A stretch of DNA of 64,000 nucleotides from Echinometra lucunter (GCA_029962745.1 CM057170.1:22330838-22394837); one strand, 5' to 3'; counted from the stretch's first letter, positions 35,612-47,120 are shown. Numbers and translations: made by a program. The notes: generated by a model not told the origin, from the letters alone.

Positions 35612-37160
35612 TTTTTAAAAGTTGTTTGGTACGAACTCAGACGATGGCGGACGTAAATGAGAAATTCAATAGTCTGCTATGCGCTTACGCTTTTATTTCT
35701 TGTCTTTTTCTTCCAAACTGTCAAGAATATCTTGACGGAGTAATATGATACCGCTAATGTAAAAGCCTCTCCTGGCGCTTTTATGCACCGAATAGTGGGC
35801 GATACACTAACACAAAGTTCAAGAGATTTTCTAAATCCGTGCATATGTCCAAAAAACATTATAATCAGTAGTTACATCTCTTTTGTTTCTACTATGTCTA
35901 ATTTATCAAACAAAAAGCAAAAGTAAAGAGAAAAGAAAAAACAGGAGAAAACACGATGCGTCATGAATCGTGTGAGTCGGGCATTAGGCATGTTAGGTAT
36001 AAGTAGTAGCGAGAATAAAGAGATTGGGAGAGGGACAGAGACAGGAAGAGAAGGTAAGAGAAAGAAGAGAAAAAGCGAGAGAATTGAAAGGATGAAACAA
36101 AAGAAAGAAGCAAAATACACATTGTTTCCATTCTACTGTTTAAACGATAACATGACTTGAAAACGAATACTGACATTGAACGCATAAACCTAAGAAACAT
36201 GAAATAAACTTAACTGTCGTTATTGCCAACGACGAAGAAAAAAAAAATCGGTATCATGCCCATTGAAAGCAAATAGAAATGAACTTTTTCATGTTTTAAA
36301 AGAATAATTGTTTTCGCCTGATTTAACCCACAAAACATCGATAAAGATATACAGCATCTCCATGCATACGGATGAAAGAATACATCCAAGTAATTCACAT
36401 GCGACCATCACAGGAGAATGTTACCCCATCCTTTCCCCCTCCTGATTCCAAAGATAGTTCCCCGTTCTTGCTCCCTGCCCACCAAACTAAAAGGCTCCAT
36501 GTGTCGCACACACACATACACACACCCACCAAACGAACAAAAGATAATGGAGTATCAAGGGTAAAGAAGAAGAGGGATGGGGGGGGGGGTTGGTGTTATT
36601 GGGGGCGGCATGGTCTCTGGATGAAATTCGAGAGAATAAATAGGGGAGACGGTTGCATCTCTCTTGCCTCCCCTATCATCTCCCTGTGTATATTTTCGTC
36701 ATTAAATAAAGTGGGGGGGGGGGGGTATTATACCCACGTGCCCACTGTAGCTATGTCAGTGCCTTAACAACCATTGATCTCCCTGCCCGTTCAGAAAGCG
36801 GTCATAGTAGATCACAGTTATGGGTCATTGGGGGGCAGCGGGGATGTTGGGATGAAGATATATTTCGGCGTGTTTCTCTAATCGATGGGGATTGTTATGG
36901 TTAGCGTAACCGGAGTGAAAGACAAACATGCTGGGAAGTGCGCTATGCATCGCGATCCCCGGAGGACCGTGAAGGGTTTCAATGACCCGGTGATAGTGTG
37001 GGGAAGCACTGGTTGCCAGAAGAATCTTAATGGTTTTATTGAAGGTGGCATCCGTCATTTTTATCGTAAATACAAAAATGATATATACACCTCAAAATAA
37101 ATAATAACAGATTTTGGGTACTACACACAGAATCGGAGAATAGCGTCAGGTTCCATGTTT
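35612..37160. other. No gene recognised; G runs
   Basis: Purine-rich at 36010-36090, CA-rich at 36505-36530, G runs near 36580-36589 and 36712-36725. Open frames of 131 codons or fewer have no recognisable domain. Confidence 0.5.
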
Positions 37161-37325
37161 TACTCTCTCAGAAAAGTTGGTTAAAAATCTATTGGTTGGT
37201 TAAATTATGAATCGACAATGTGTTGGTTAAAGAAATGCCCATATGTTTTACATACGATTTTTTTTTTTATAACTACAGTTGATCCGTTCATATTTTAACC
37301 GACCAAATATTTTTCTGATAGTGTA
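37161..37325. mobile_element. Small MITE with TA flanks
   Basis: The element is 37163-37323. Left end CTCTCTCAGAAAAGTTGGTT and inverse right end CACTATCAGAAAAATATTTG are imperfect terminal repeats. Both are followed by GGTTAAA-type words, and TA lies on each side. No ORF. Consistent with a Tc1/mariner-type duplication, but TA alone is weak evidence. Confidence 0.6.
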
Positions 37326-37535
37326 GCATTTCTAGTAGGACCCATGATTGAGCACACACATACTATAATTGCCAACTCATCAGAACAGAGGGCCGAATAT
37401 CAAAACAATACAAACAGAAACCAAGAAGAAAACTAGCGAACACAGACAAAAATAATAACCGGCCGTGATTCGCGCTTTCTTCCCAAGGTTTTCTTTGTAT
37501 TGTTTTAATTATCGACTTTCGACTTTATTTATGTG

Positions 37536-37600
37536 GTATACTCTCTGTTGAGTGCATGTCGAAAAGCTTAAGCATGAGTCGGCTCCACGCTATTCACCGA
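37536..37600. repeat. Diverged third copy of the 30558 arm
   Basis: Contains GTTGAGTGCATGTCGAAAAG followed by CTTAAGCATGAGTCGG. This aligns with the arm at 30847-30908 with several changes, and no inverted partner is nearby. Confidence 0.65.
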
Positions 37601-37876
37601 CTTAAAGAAATGAATGACCATTTATTGTAAAGAGAAAAACAAGCTTAGAACTGGTAGAAATGGATTCCTCGCCAACATGAATGATGCGTCGCGACAAAAT
37701 ATGCAAAAACTTTATCTCCCTTCAATAACAAACTGTCGAAAAGCGTTTGACGTTTGGAATTAAAACACAACAGACTCTCAGATTATCTTATCTCTTTCAG
37801 TCCATTGTTTTTTCTTCCACAGAGAAGTTGGAACATAGCATTTTCTCCTACAATGTTATCTTCAGTAGATATGAAA

Positions 37877-38072
37877 TTAAAGGAGAATGCAACCCAGACA
37901 TCAGTGTGCTTCCAGTGAATGAAGAAGAATAATAGGGATTTACTGAAACTTTCAAAATTCATAACTCTTGAACAGATTGTCCGATTTTGCTCTAAAACTT
38001 TCACTGTTTACTCTTCTTGGTCATCTTTATTCACGAAGAGCACACTGATGGCTGGGTTGCATTCTCCTTTAA
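37877..38072. mobile_element. TTAA-flanked MITE, 188 bp
   Basis: The element 37881-38068 lies between TTAA at 37877-37880 and 38069-38072. The first 17 bp AGGAGAATGCAACCCAG match exactly at the other end in inverse orientation. Pairing continues through CATCAGTGTGCT with few mismatches for about 50 bp. The terminal sequence resembles AGGAGAATG ends of the 581-bp family at 23861, suggesting a shared transposase. Overlapping short ORFs arise from the inverted ends. Confidence 0.85.
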
Positions 38073-38424
38073 AGTAAAGAACCCTTACCCCAGTCCTCGT
38101 TTTCTCGATTTGGGTCTCTTTCGTGAACATAGTTCGCATAATTACTCTCTTTTTCCATGCTTTTCTGTTCATCTGCAGCATGGTATCTTTACTCCTCCTT
38201 ATATACCCCCTCCCTCCCCTTCTTTCTCCTTCTCTCTTTCTCTCCGCAATTCCTTCCTCCCTCCCTTTTCTCTTTCCCAGTTTCTCTCTCTCTATATATC
38301 TATCTCTCCTCACCAGTGGCGTAGACAGGTTCTTACACCTGGGGGGGGGGATGATTTGCCGTTCACGAGAAATCGAGGATTAATTTCGTATACAGATACA
38401 CACACACGCACACGCACACCCACA

Positions 38425-38658
38425 CAGGGCTGTACGCAGAAATTTTTTTCCTGGGGGGCAAGATGCGTAAAAATTTTCGAAGAAACTCGAAATCGAGGGA
38501 GCGAAGCGACCGAGCTTGTCATAGGGGTGCTTTTGCATTTTTGAAAATGAAATTGAAGGATTTGGTGCACACTTTTGTTGAATTTTGTGAAAATTTTCAG
38601 TAAAAAAAATGTAAGTTTTCAAAATTTCTGGCCCCCCCCCCCGCTGCGTACGGCCATG
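38425..38658. mobile_element. Nested hAT-like element with 8-bp TSD
   Basis: Ends CAGGGCTGTACGCAG and CTGCGTACGGCCATG form terminal repeats of the same family as 24526-24786. The flanks are CACCCACA on both sides (38417-38424 and 38659-38666), although a CA-repeat target makes this duplication less informative. The interior CGAGGGAGCGAAGCGACCG is the inverse of the matching block in the 24526 copy. Confidence 0.8.
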
Positions 38659-38932
38659 CACCCACACACCCCCACACACACCCACACACATGCACCCGAA
38701 TGCACAGACATAAATAGAAGATATACGCACCGTGACAAAAGAATATAGAATATGACACACATTATTGCATATTTGCATCACGCTATTTATATATTTTTTT
38801 AATTTTGTTGTTACACCACTTCAGAAAACTGTGACGGCGCCGAAATTACCCAAAAGTAATATTAATAACTACATAAATCAGAATAATGATCGATATAGTT
38901 ATGATAGTAATCGTCATTTCAGTCACATTAAC

Positions 38933-39083
38933 GATGATGATGATGATGATGATGATGATGATAACTATCATTATTATCATAAGCATTATAATAATACATT
39001 ACTAATTATTATTATTATTATTATCATTATTATTATCATTATTATTATTATTATTATTATCATTATTATTATTATTATTATTA

Positions 39084-39123
<40 letters not shown>

Positions 39124-39260
39124 CATTATTATTATTATTATTATTATTATCATTATTATTATTATTAATTATTATTATTATTATTATTGTTGTTGTTGTA
39201 GTTGTTGTTGTTATTGTTGTTGTTATAATGATAATAATAATTATTATTATTGCTGTTCCT
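38933..39260. repeat. Large (GAT)n and (ATT)n array
   Basis: (GAT)n at about 38933-38961 is followed by about 180 bp of ATT with occasional ATC (39004-39187), then (GTT)n. The long isoleucine/asparagine readings here are artefacts. Confidence 0.95.
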
Positions 39261-39424
39261 ATCATTTCTAAACATGGTAATTCAGTTTAATTGTAAGCAA
39301 ACATCCTTCCCTAAAACCTGGGGGGTATGATTGTACATGTCATCCCCCCCACCTTGTGAGGTGGGGGGGATGCATACCCCTCATCCCCCCCCCCCCCCCC
39401 GCTGTCTACGCCCCTGCTCCTCAC

Positions 39425-40743
39425 CCCCCCCCCCCCCCCTCTCTTTCTCCACAGTTGTCTCGATATCAAGTATAACTTATAAGCTAACGGATGTTGAATA
39501 GAAGTCTCGTAACACACACCGGGTTTCAATCTTCACACCTTCACATCTTTTATCAGCAGTGAAGTCAATATACTCGTTTTTATTATCATTATTATTGTCA
39601 TGCTAGGGGTATGAAGAAGAAATTTTTTAAAAGAATGTTTAAGCTTTAACGGCGAATATGTGTTTAAATGAAAATATAAAAATTTAGAACAGATATTATT
39701 TTCTTTTGGGATATTATTTGTTCCAGACTTGTACTGACAGGAAATGCTTTAGTAGCGTTTTCTTTACATTAAAACTAGGACTTGGAATCGAAATAGTGGC
39801 GGGGAAATATTTTGATCTTTTCACATAAGTAAAAAAAAAAAAAAAAAAAAAAGAAATGCACTTCCAAATTCAAAAGCCAGTACTGGCGATGTACCCTATC
39901 ATGCCTATTGTCTGATTGTTTTGCATTGTTTACGCATGGACGCTGCAAAAGCTACGCAAGTAAAGGAAATGGACTCAAGATATCTGTAAGATCTCTGTGG
40001 TGAACATCATCAAACTCACCCATGCCACACCCACATACACCCACACCCGCACCCGCACACATGGATTCGTATCAGCGTCCACACAGCCACAAATCCGAAA
40101 AGATTGTGGACGTCCTTTAACCGCCCCTGTGCATTTTTGGAGACTGCCATAAATCAAAATAAAATTGTTGTGATATAAAACGAAAAAAAGTGAAGCATTT
40201 GTTCCATACCAAAAGCTGAATACACCACGATACACAAGATACAACAATAGTAAAAGTTTGCTTTATTTGTTGAGCTGTTGATCAAAAATGGGACAGAATA
40301 GCTGTCTAGCATGTCTAGGATTCTATGCATAAATCAGCAAATCAGAAAAATGATACTTACAAGCATACAAAGGACCTTTTCTGTCTCTTTCATTAACAGA
40401 TATCAATGATAAGGTTTAGTTTTCGTTTCTAGTCTATCAAATAGAAACTGATAAATCTTTCAAGCTCCCACGAAAGACCATCACCCTTGGTAAACTGAAC
40501 GCCTTTTTAGTCGTTCTGAGAATGATCAAACGAAATACAACGGGCCTTTAATTCGAAGAAATGGAGCCATGAAATCGAGAAAAACGTTGAATTTGATAAT
40601 CCATCGAGGAACAAAATCCTCTTTGTCTTCGATAATCATATTTTCATCTACCAAAACAGTTTTATTCGGTAAGCTATATGATCTGAATATTATGGCTTCG
40701 TCTTCAAGTTGGTTTCAATTGAATTTCATTTATGGCACGCTAA
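39425..40743. other. No gene recognised; 24-bp poly-A
   Basis: Includes a C run at 39425-39439 and an uninterrupted A run at about 39831-39852, with CA/CCA-rich DNA at 40019-40062. No coding signal was seen. Confidence 0.55.
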
Positions 40744-40967
40744 TACACTCTAAAAAGGTGAGTGAAAATTTACCCAAAGTTGGGTAAAAAGGGAACATGC
40801 ATGTTTGTTGGGTAAAATTTTGTCCCATATTAGGTAAAATGCATGCTTTATGGATACTTTTTGACGCAACATTGGGTGAAATGTACGCAGTATTTAGCAT
40901 CATTTTACCCAACAAACATGCATGTTCCCTTTTTACCCAGTATTGGGTAAAACTTTTTTAGAGTGTA
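40744..40967. mobile_element. Palindromic MITE with TA flanks
   Basis: The element 40746-40965 starts CACTCTAAAAAG and ends with the inverse CTTTTTTAGAGTG; TA lies on both sides. The subterminal arms contain GGGTAAAAAGGGAACATGCA on the left and the inverse block TGCATGTTCCCTTTTTACCC on the right, so it folds almost end to end. Several TGGGTAAAA words recur inside. No coding capacity. Confidence 0.8.
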
Positions 40968-41056
40968 GTTTTTATTTTTTAAATGAGTTGTTTCCTGTGA
41001 CGCACAAACTAGGGGAAAAACATCATTTTCTTGACGTTTTATTTCAGTGAAACCCT

Positions 41057-41487
41057 TACCAGTCAGGGGAAACTCCCCACTTCCCGGGAGAGGCCGTAAA
41101 TCTCGGAAAGTGGACTTTTTACGTTGCATTGCGTAATCGCCGAGGAGCCCCCGCTGAGCGAGACTGTACAAAGTGAATGGTCCGTGGGTGTATACCGTTG
41201 AAAAAAAAATCATATAAAATAACCAACATGGGGTATCATCTTTATATGCAAATATTTGAAAGAAAATTAAATTTCTCGCCTGCACTCGAGGCAACAAAAT
41301 CCGCTGCCGTGTTGGTTATTTTATATGATATTTTTTTCAACAGTATACACACACACACGGACCATTCACGTTGTACAGTTTCGCTCAGCGGAGGGATCCT
41401 CGGCGATTACGCAATGCCACATAATAAGTCTACCGTTTTCGAGGATTATGGCCTCTCCCGGGAAGTCGAGAGTTTCCCTGACTGCTA
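41057..41487. mobile_element. Fold-back MITE with 175-bp arms, TA flanks
   Basis: The element is 41059-41485. The left arm (about 41059-41232) and the right arm (about 41309-41485) are inverses with scattered differences and a 76-bp loop. Ends are CCAGTCAGGGGAAACTC and, inverted, GCAGTCAGGGAAACTC, with TA on each side. Recognisable arm words are CTTCCCGGGAGAGGCC and ATCATATAAAATAACCAACA. It makes overlapping chance ORFs on both strands. No transposase. Confidence 0.85.
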
Positions 41488-41530
41488 ACCATAATATGTT
41501 TTACCCTTTTCTTGGGAGTCAAAGGGCAAA

Positions 41531-41614
41531 TTAACCCTTTGACTACTGAATGTTGAAATTTCCACAGACTTTGTTCGCACAGAGACCATCCGCTCCCAGT
41601 AGGCATCGGGTTAA
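41531..41614. mobile_element. Mini-element, 84 bp, TTAA ends
   Basis: Starts TTAACCCTTTGACTACTG and ends with the inverse-like CAGTAGGCATCGGGTTAA. A sister unit lies at 41733-41813. The family is compact, with only about 50 bp between the ends. Confidence 0.65.
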
Positions 41615-41732
41615 TAACTGTAAAGCCATTTTTTTTTCTCTCCCCGGCCGAAATCCCTTTCATACAAAAAAAAAAAGTGAAAACGGTGAGATTCTTTGGG
41701 ATCTGATAAACAGATGAAAGATTCATTTCTGA

Positions 41733-41813
41733 TTAACCTGTTGATTACTGCATTTTTGCAGTCACCATAGAATTTGTACAGGGACCACCTGGTTCCAGTA
41801 GGCAATGGGGTAA
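41733..41813. mobile_element. Mini-element, second copy
   Basis: Starts TTAACCTGTTGATTACTG and ends CCAGTAGGCAATGGGGTAA. It lies in the same orientation as the copy at 41531 and shares the middle words ACAGGGACCA/AGAGACCATC and CAGTAGGCA. The right terminal TTAA has become GTAA. Confidence 0.6.
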
Positions 41814-41814
41814 G

Positions 41815-41892
41815 TGAGAGATAAAGAGAAAGGGACAGCGAGAGAGAGAGAGAGGGGGGGGGGGGGGGAGAGAGAGAGAGAGGGAGAGAGAG
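41815..41892. repeat. (GA)n with G run
   Basis: GA dinucleotides are interrupted by a G run at about 41854-41867. Confidence 0.9.
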
Positions 41893-43234
41893 CCCCTGCA
41901 AATTTTAATTTTCTTCAATCTGATACACCCCTACCCGGCAAAAGCAAAATTTAGAATCCTAGTAACGCTAATGCAATGAAATCACAGTCATAATCTTTTA
42001 TCCTCTGTTGACATTTCACAATATAATCGTCTCGACTTACATTTTCTCGTTCCAATTTTGTACCCGTTCTATTCTCTGTTCTTCCCCGCAGACTACCTTT
42101 CATAACCTTTAACATTTTTATGTGATAATCTCGTAAATTGCCCTATAATACAGTTTATATTAACCCCGGGAAATTGTCCACAGCCGTCCCGTCCCCTCCC
42201 CTCCCACTTGCCTCTTTGCTCCCAACGCTATTTAGCACACAGGTTGATACGTAGCCTATGCCTGTATGTGTCGAGTAAAATAACGCTGTGAATACCCGAT
42301 AACTTCTCTCTTCATTAAACCATAGATACGATTCCATATCATATTTCATCATAGCTCTCTCCTCAACTAATCCATGCTATCCAGTGTCAAAGCTTACACA
42401 GGCTGTACAACGATCAGGTGTAGGTGTTTCACCTTTGCTCTGACAAGTCATAGGATTCGTTAAAGCGATCCCGCGATTGCATTACACACGCGGGTTGCTC
42501 GGTCAAGGAGAGTTCGCCGTCTCGTCTATCAAAATGTTTAATATCTTCATTTCAATTCATTGGCTGTGGGAATCTTATGGCCCCTGCATTAATGAGGTAG
42601 CTTACAAAAAATACAATGATGCGAAATGACGCGTCCGGAACGCAAAATGCAAAAATGCAAAAGTCAAAACGTCTATTGTGACATATTGGAATGAAATTTT
42701 AGCCAAGATAATGCCACAGGAAGATTGTACATCAGTTTATAAGGTATACATGCTACCCATTTAATTATCACTATAAGATACGGGAATCATTATTGGTTTA
42801 AGTTGTGAATAAATTAAGAATTTGAAAATCCTAAGATAATTTCTACCATTGCTGCGAGTGCTTTTCCCTCTGAATTAAATTTACAGCACTTAATCGCCTG
42901 AGGAGGGGCACGATACCTCAGCGCACGACACCCCACTGTAAGAAAGCGACTTTTTGTTTGAAAGAGAGCAATATTTCAGGCATTTACAACAACAACAACA
43001 AAAACACCAATAAACAAACAAGCAAGCAAACAAACATGCAGTTGTTATTACCTAACAGTCGTATGGCTATACGTGGTCATGGTGGTCGGAAACCTATTTG
43101 GGAGACCCCCGGCCCAGCCTAACTCTCCAATTCCACGAAAATTCTGTCTACAGTACTGTGAGCAGTCATCGGGTGTTTTACATCCCGACTTAGTTAAGCC
43201 AGGGACAGTGTCCTGGTTAAACCTTTGTTTTGTA
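41893..43234. other. No gene recognised
   Basis: Unique DNA of mixed composition; an ACA/CAAA-rich patch lies at 42988-43035. Short inverted words near 43175-43215 were not enough to call an element. Confidence 0.5.
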
Positions 43235-43468
43235 CAGTGGTGAATCTAGTCATTTAGTAGTGGGGGGGGGGGGCAAATCATCTCAGCTTGAAAAAGAACA
43301 ACTTTTAAGGGTCATAGGAGAAAGAATAATTTCATTTAGAACAATCTGACGATTACTGAGTAACAAATGAATTGTGGCTACACCCCTTACACCCCCCCCC
43401 TTCGGAGTTTGTAGCGGCGGGGGGGGGGGGGGGTAAATACCCCACGGCACTCCTTCAATACGCTAGTG
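43235..43468. mobile_element. Candidate degraded hAT-like element
   Basis: The left end CAGTGGTGAATCTAG and the right end CAATACGCTAGTG are weakly inverse. The adjoining 8-mers GTTTTGTA and TTTGGGTA agree at six positions. G and C runs just inside the ends resemble the better elements at 5198 and 38314. Divergence makes this a candidate only. Confidence 0.45.
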
Positions 43469-45017
43469 TTTGGGTAATTGTGTTATGTGCATGATCATGA
43501 TGATGTACACAGCTAATGAGACAATATGCAACGCTATCCCTCAACCTTAATAGAGCATGGCGTCGCGATACCTTCATTTCGGCGTTCGCGGAAAAATCAG
43601 ATCTTATTTGTCTAACACATCCGCCCGTATACTTTCCGCGTTTTTTTTCAATGACATGTATTTCTACAGAATTTATTTACTTTGTTCGCTGTTGTTGGCA
43701 TGGTTGGTTAAGTTTATACACAATTGCTCAAGATTTAGACAGGTTTCTTATTATCCTAAAAAATCCTGTCTCTTCTCGAAGAATCGAAAAATGGTGTGCA
43801 AATAAAGAACTTTGGCCACGTGATTTTAGGGTCACTTCGTTTAGGTGGCATAGCACACTTTCGACATCACCTCAGGGCAATCCTTTTTGTTGTTGTTGTT
43901 GTTGTTGTTGTTTTACTATGGTCTTCAAAGCAGCCAGTAAGGAAGAAGTAGTACGCAGTTCCTTAAGTGTCATGCAAGGGTCCTTTCACATTACAATTTT
44001 TTGACCATCTATACCACCCTTTTGGCATCATATTCTTGTCTCAATCAAGTACATGTACATCTTAATTGACACTGATCCATCCTGCTCCTTGTCGATGGAC
44101 AAAGTCAAGAAGTGTCTTTGACCCGACCGACAAAAACATTTTAACCTGAGAGTGGATGTTTCCTTAAGCTAAGCGTAAATCTCTGCATAATTGGAGTAAG
44201 CGTTGCTTGCTTCCGAGGAGTTTTGTTTTCCTTTTGTGAACCCCGCCAAAATTCAGGACATCATCACTTCAATCGCCAAGGTAGACTATGTTTCCCCTCT
44301 ATCCATTAATGGTCCTTTTCTCTTTCAATTGCCTTTTCGACGTCTTTATTCTTCGTTTACCATCATGTTGTTTATGAACATTTAGATTTGTCCTTTCTGT
44401 AGTTTTATTCCATGACATAATCTGATTCTTTAATACAACACTTTAACAATACACCGATTCAATTCGTATTCAATATTCTTGACTGTGATTTATTTATCTT
44501 TTTTTTCTTCATTATTCATTCATTTTTTAAGATAAATTACTGATTTAATTATTCAATCATTTGTTTATTTATTCACGTATTTCTTCACCAACCAGTCTCA
44601 TTCATTTGTCTTAATTCACTTATAATCCATTTATTGCTAATTTCCTCTTTTTGCTTTTTCTTTTCGCCATTTTTGGTAAGTACAGCCTCTCATATACCAG
44701 AAAAAAAAAAAACCGTAAACAGTTTAGTTGGGAGAATGGCGTATATTTAAAAATAAGAGTCTGGGTTGATTAAAACATAAGAACCAATTCTTTCATTCTA
44801 CATGTTCTAGTATGCGATTATATCCCAGCCATCCACCCCTTTTTCAAATTATTGAGATCCATAGATTGTCTCCGGTCATGTGCCGGTAGGTGACATCTCT
44901 TGCTTAGCATCGGATTATAGTATGATCTATGGGACTTTAAAATTATAAATCACTAAACCTTCCTGCATGGATGTTGAATGGATAAGGGCAAGATGAGAAG
45001 GAAAGTTGCAAAATGAC
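43469..45017. other. No gene recognised; (GTT)n inside a 162-codon frame
   Basis: The longest open frame (43516-44004, +) includes a cysteine run made by the (GTT)n tract at about 43889-43912 and has no recognisable domain, so I do not call a gene. 44480-44680 is T-rich with ATTT/ATTC words. Confidence 0.5.
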
Positions 45018-45283
45018 CTGGGGGCGTTTCACAAAGACTAAAGTTTGACTTAAAGTAACACTTAAATTTCTACTTGCGTGCTGTACATGAGGCATCACCG
45101 CATTGGTCAGAATCATGGTCAGAAGACGCGCGCTATTGAAAAGTCCAGCAATGAGATTACGCGTTAAATACTGGATGGGCATTGACGCTTTAGTGCGACT
45201 CTAAGTCAAACTTAACTTTTTATTGATTTCACGGGGTATTTCACAAAGAGTTAAGTCAAACTTAACTCTTTGTGAAATACCCC
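45018..45283. mobile_element. Fold-back element with GTTTCACAAAG ends
   Basis: The left end GGGGGCGTTTCACAAAGAC and the right end CTCTTTGTGAAATACCCC form terminal inverted repeats. Inside each are AAGTTTGACTTAA-type and AAGTCAAACTTAA-type words. The right part is complicated by a perfect palindrome that duplicates the right end in inverted form. No ORF and no clear target duplication. Confidence 0.65.
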
Positions 45284-45294
45284 GTGAAATCAAT
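45222..45294. repeat. Perfect 34-bp hairpin
   Basis: Arm 45222-45255 is the exact reverse complement of 45261-45294, with a 5-nt loop TCAAA. After one G-T pair the stem continues for about five more bases outward. It holds the element terminus plus flanking GTGAAATCAAT in both orientations. Confidence 0.95.
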
Positions 45295-45300
45295 GAAAAG

Positions 45301-46932
45301 GATCTATCGATAGACGTGATAGAACAGGGTTATCAGCTCGCAGAATGTAAGAATACTTTTTTTCTTCTTCAGAATTAATGTTACCATATCAAGCAGACGT
45401 CATTCTTTCACAAGATACTTCACGGACGATACTCCCCGATGTCTCATTTCTAACAATATGAACATGATCTTTTAAGCGGGAAATGGCTCGCAATGTTTAA
45501 GTGTATAATATGTATAATATGTGGTTGTTGAATAAATTGCAGTGATCTTTATTCATAATCTGTTTATCAAAGAGAACGAACCTGTACTACCATTCCGTAT
45601 CGATTTCACGCTATACCTGATCAAGGTTAGCGCGGGCACGGCGGACGTTACAAATTGCTCTTTGATGAAAAAAGGGGCATCCGATCCACGAGTCTTTCAT
45701 TAAAATGATCACGAAACACTCATTTTCCTTTCTCGTATGATTTTCAAAGGGAATCAATACTCTAGTTTATGGGCAGGCTTGAAGCGTCGAGGAAAACAAA
45801 ACTGCGATCTTGAGACTGCACATTCACGTGCGGTACCGTCTTGAGTTTTGTTGTTTGGTTCTTGGATTTTAAACAGTTAGTAATCGTTATATATATAGTA
45901 AAACATAGAATTTAAAATTGACAAAAGGGGAAAACTCGGTATCAAGAGTGCAGTATGTGTTTGAAATCAAACGAACATACAGCACGTTGATTTGAATGGG
46001 TTTTTTTTTTCTTTAACTGTAAACATTCGTGGATCGTACGAGGTAGGCATGATATAGGGGTTGACAAAACTTAAATACTTAGTAGTGTGCCGAGGAAATT
46101 CGAAATTTATTTGAATCCATGTTACAGAGCTTGAAGAGAAAGAGATGGGGGATGGGTTGAAAAAAAAACGAGATAATGTTGGGGATATAAAAAAAGAATT
46201 TCAAAAAAATGTTACCTAGAAAAGGGCTGAGGTGGAGAAAAGGGGAGAGAAAATGAGAAGAAAATGCTAAGGATGCAATTTAATATCCCGTGTCTTTGGG
46301 ATTTTTCTCTCGACCTCTTTTATTCTTGCCATGTCTCCACCCTGATCCGCGACCGCTTATATGATTTGAAGAAATTGGAAAATTTGAACTTAAACTCTGA
46401 TAGGTTTGCAGCATGTGTACAATACTAAGTACACATTTTGCTCTGTGGTTTGAATGATCTTGTTTCTCGGAAATATAAACATTCACGATTCGAGGTAGCG
46501 ACATGAAAGGAATAAAAGAAAGTGCAGAATCGAATGTGAAAGACGTGGTAGATATATTTCAATCCGGGTAAACTGAGAGCAACAGTGAATGAACGAGAAA
46601 GAAGGAAAAAACGAGTTTAGGGCAGAGAGAACCAGGGACATTGGGAAATACATAAAGGGGACGGGGTACGAGGAAAAAGGGAGTGAAAATGGGACAAAAG
46701 TCCGATGATTCAAAGTCAAATTTCTTTGACTTTTTGTAGTTGTTGTAATTTCTGTCGTTTGCTACCATGGGAAAGAGAGAATGAGAGGGGGTGGCTGTAC
46801 AGGCATGGAGAAAAATAATACGTGCCGTTTTGTACATGGGCATATATATCACTTGTGATATTACGTATCAATGCGAAGGGACTTTTGGTATCATTACCCC
46901 GACTTTAGCTTGAACAACCACAGCGGTGTGTG
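45301..46932. other. No gene recognised
   Basis: AT-rich DNA. The purine-rich part at 46120-46260 and 46500-46700 gives spurious S/F-rich minus-strand readings. Confidence 0.55.
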
Positions 46933-47120
46933 CATTCAAGGAGTATATATCTTACCGGATACCCTACACCCGGGTCGAGTGTGGCAAATGTAAATTAAAG
47001 TCTTGTCAAAGAACATGAAGAACGTGAGAGCCTTGGCAGGGATTCGAACCCCGTACCTTGTGGTTACCAGTCCGGAGACTAGCTTACCCAGTGGACAACG
47101 ACACATATACAACACCTCTA
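46933..47120 (-). mobile_element. tRNA-derived SINE, reverse orientation
   Basis: On the plus strand the order is body (GCATTCAAGGAGTATATATC, CACCCGGGTCGAGTGTGGCA, AAAGTCTTGTCAAAGAACAT), then B-box GGGATTCGAACCCCGTACC (47039-47057) and the A-box side (AGCTTACCCAGTGGACAAC). This is the 53084-type SINE in reverse. The 3' tail is not obvious. Confidence 0.75.

Larger units (their letters stand above)
38306..39424. mobile_element. Non-autonomous hAT-like element, 1.1 kb, carrying nested DNA
   Basis: The element is 38314-39416. The left end CAGTGGCGTAGACAGG and the inverse right end CAGGGGCGTAGACAGC are terminal inverted repeats. Flanking 8-mers are identical: CTCCTCAC at 38306-38313 and 39417-39424. 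The interior contains a second hAT-like element (38425-38658), a CA tract, and a long (ATT)n array. No transposase frame is present, so it is non-autonomous. G and C runs lie just inside both ends. Confidence 0.85.

Noticed and set aside
38765..39271. 168-codon frame rich in isoleucine
   Set aside because: Produced by the (ATT)n array inside the hAT-like element.
43050..43240. 5S rRNA-like fragment (TTGGGAGACC and nearby words)
   Set aside because: Similarity is limited to a few short words; internal promoter boxes and overall length do not fit.
43516..44004. 162-codon plus-strand frame
   Set aside because: Includes a cysteine run from (GTT)n; no recognisable domain, no splice context, and an overlapping frame of similar quality.
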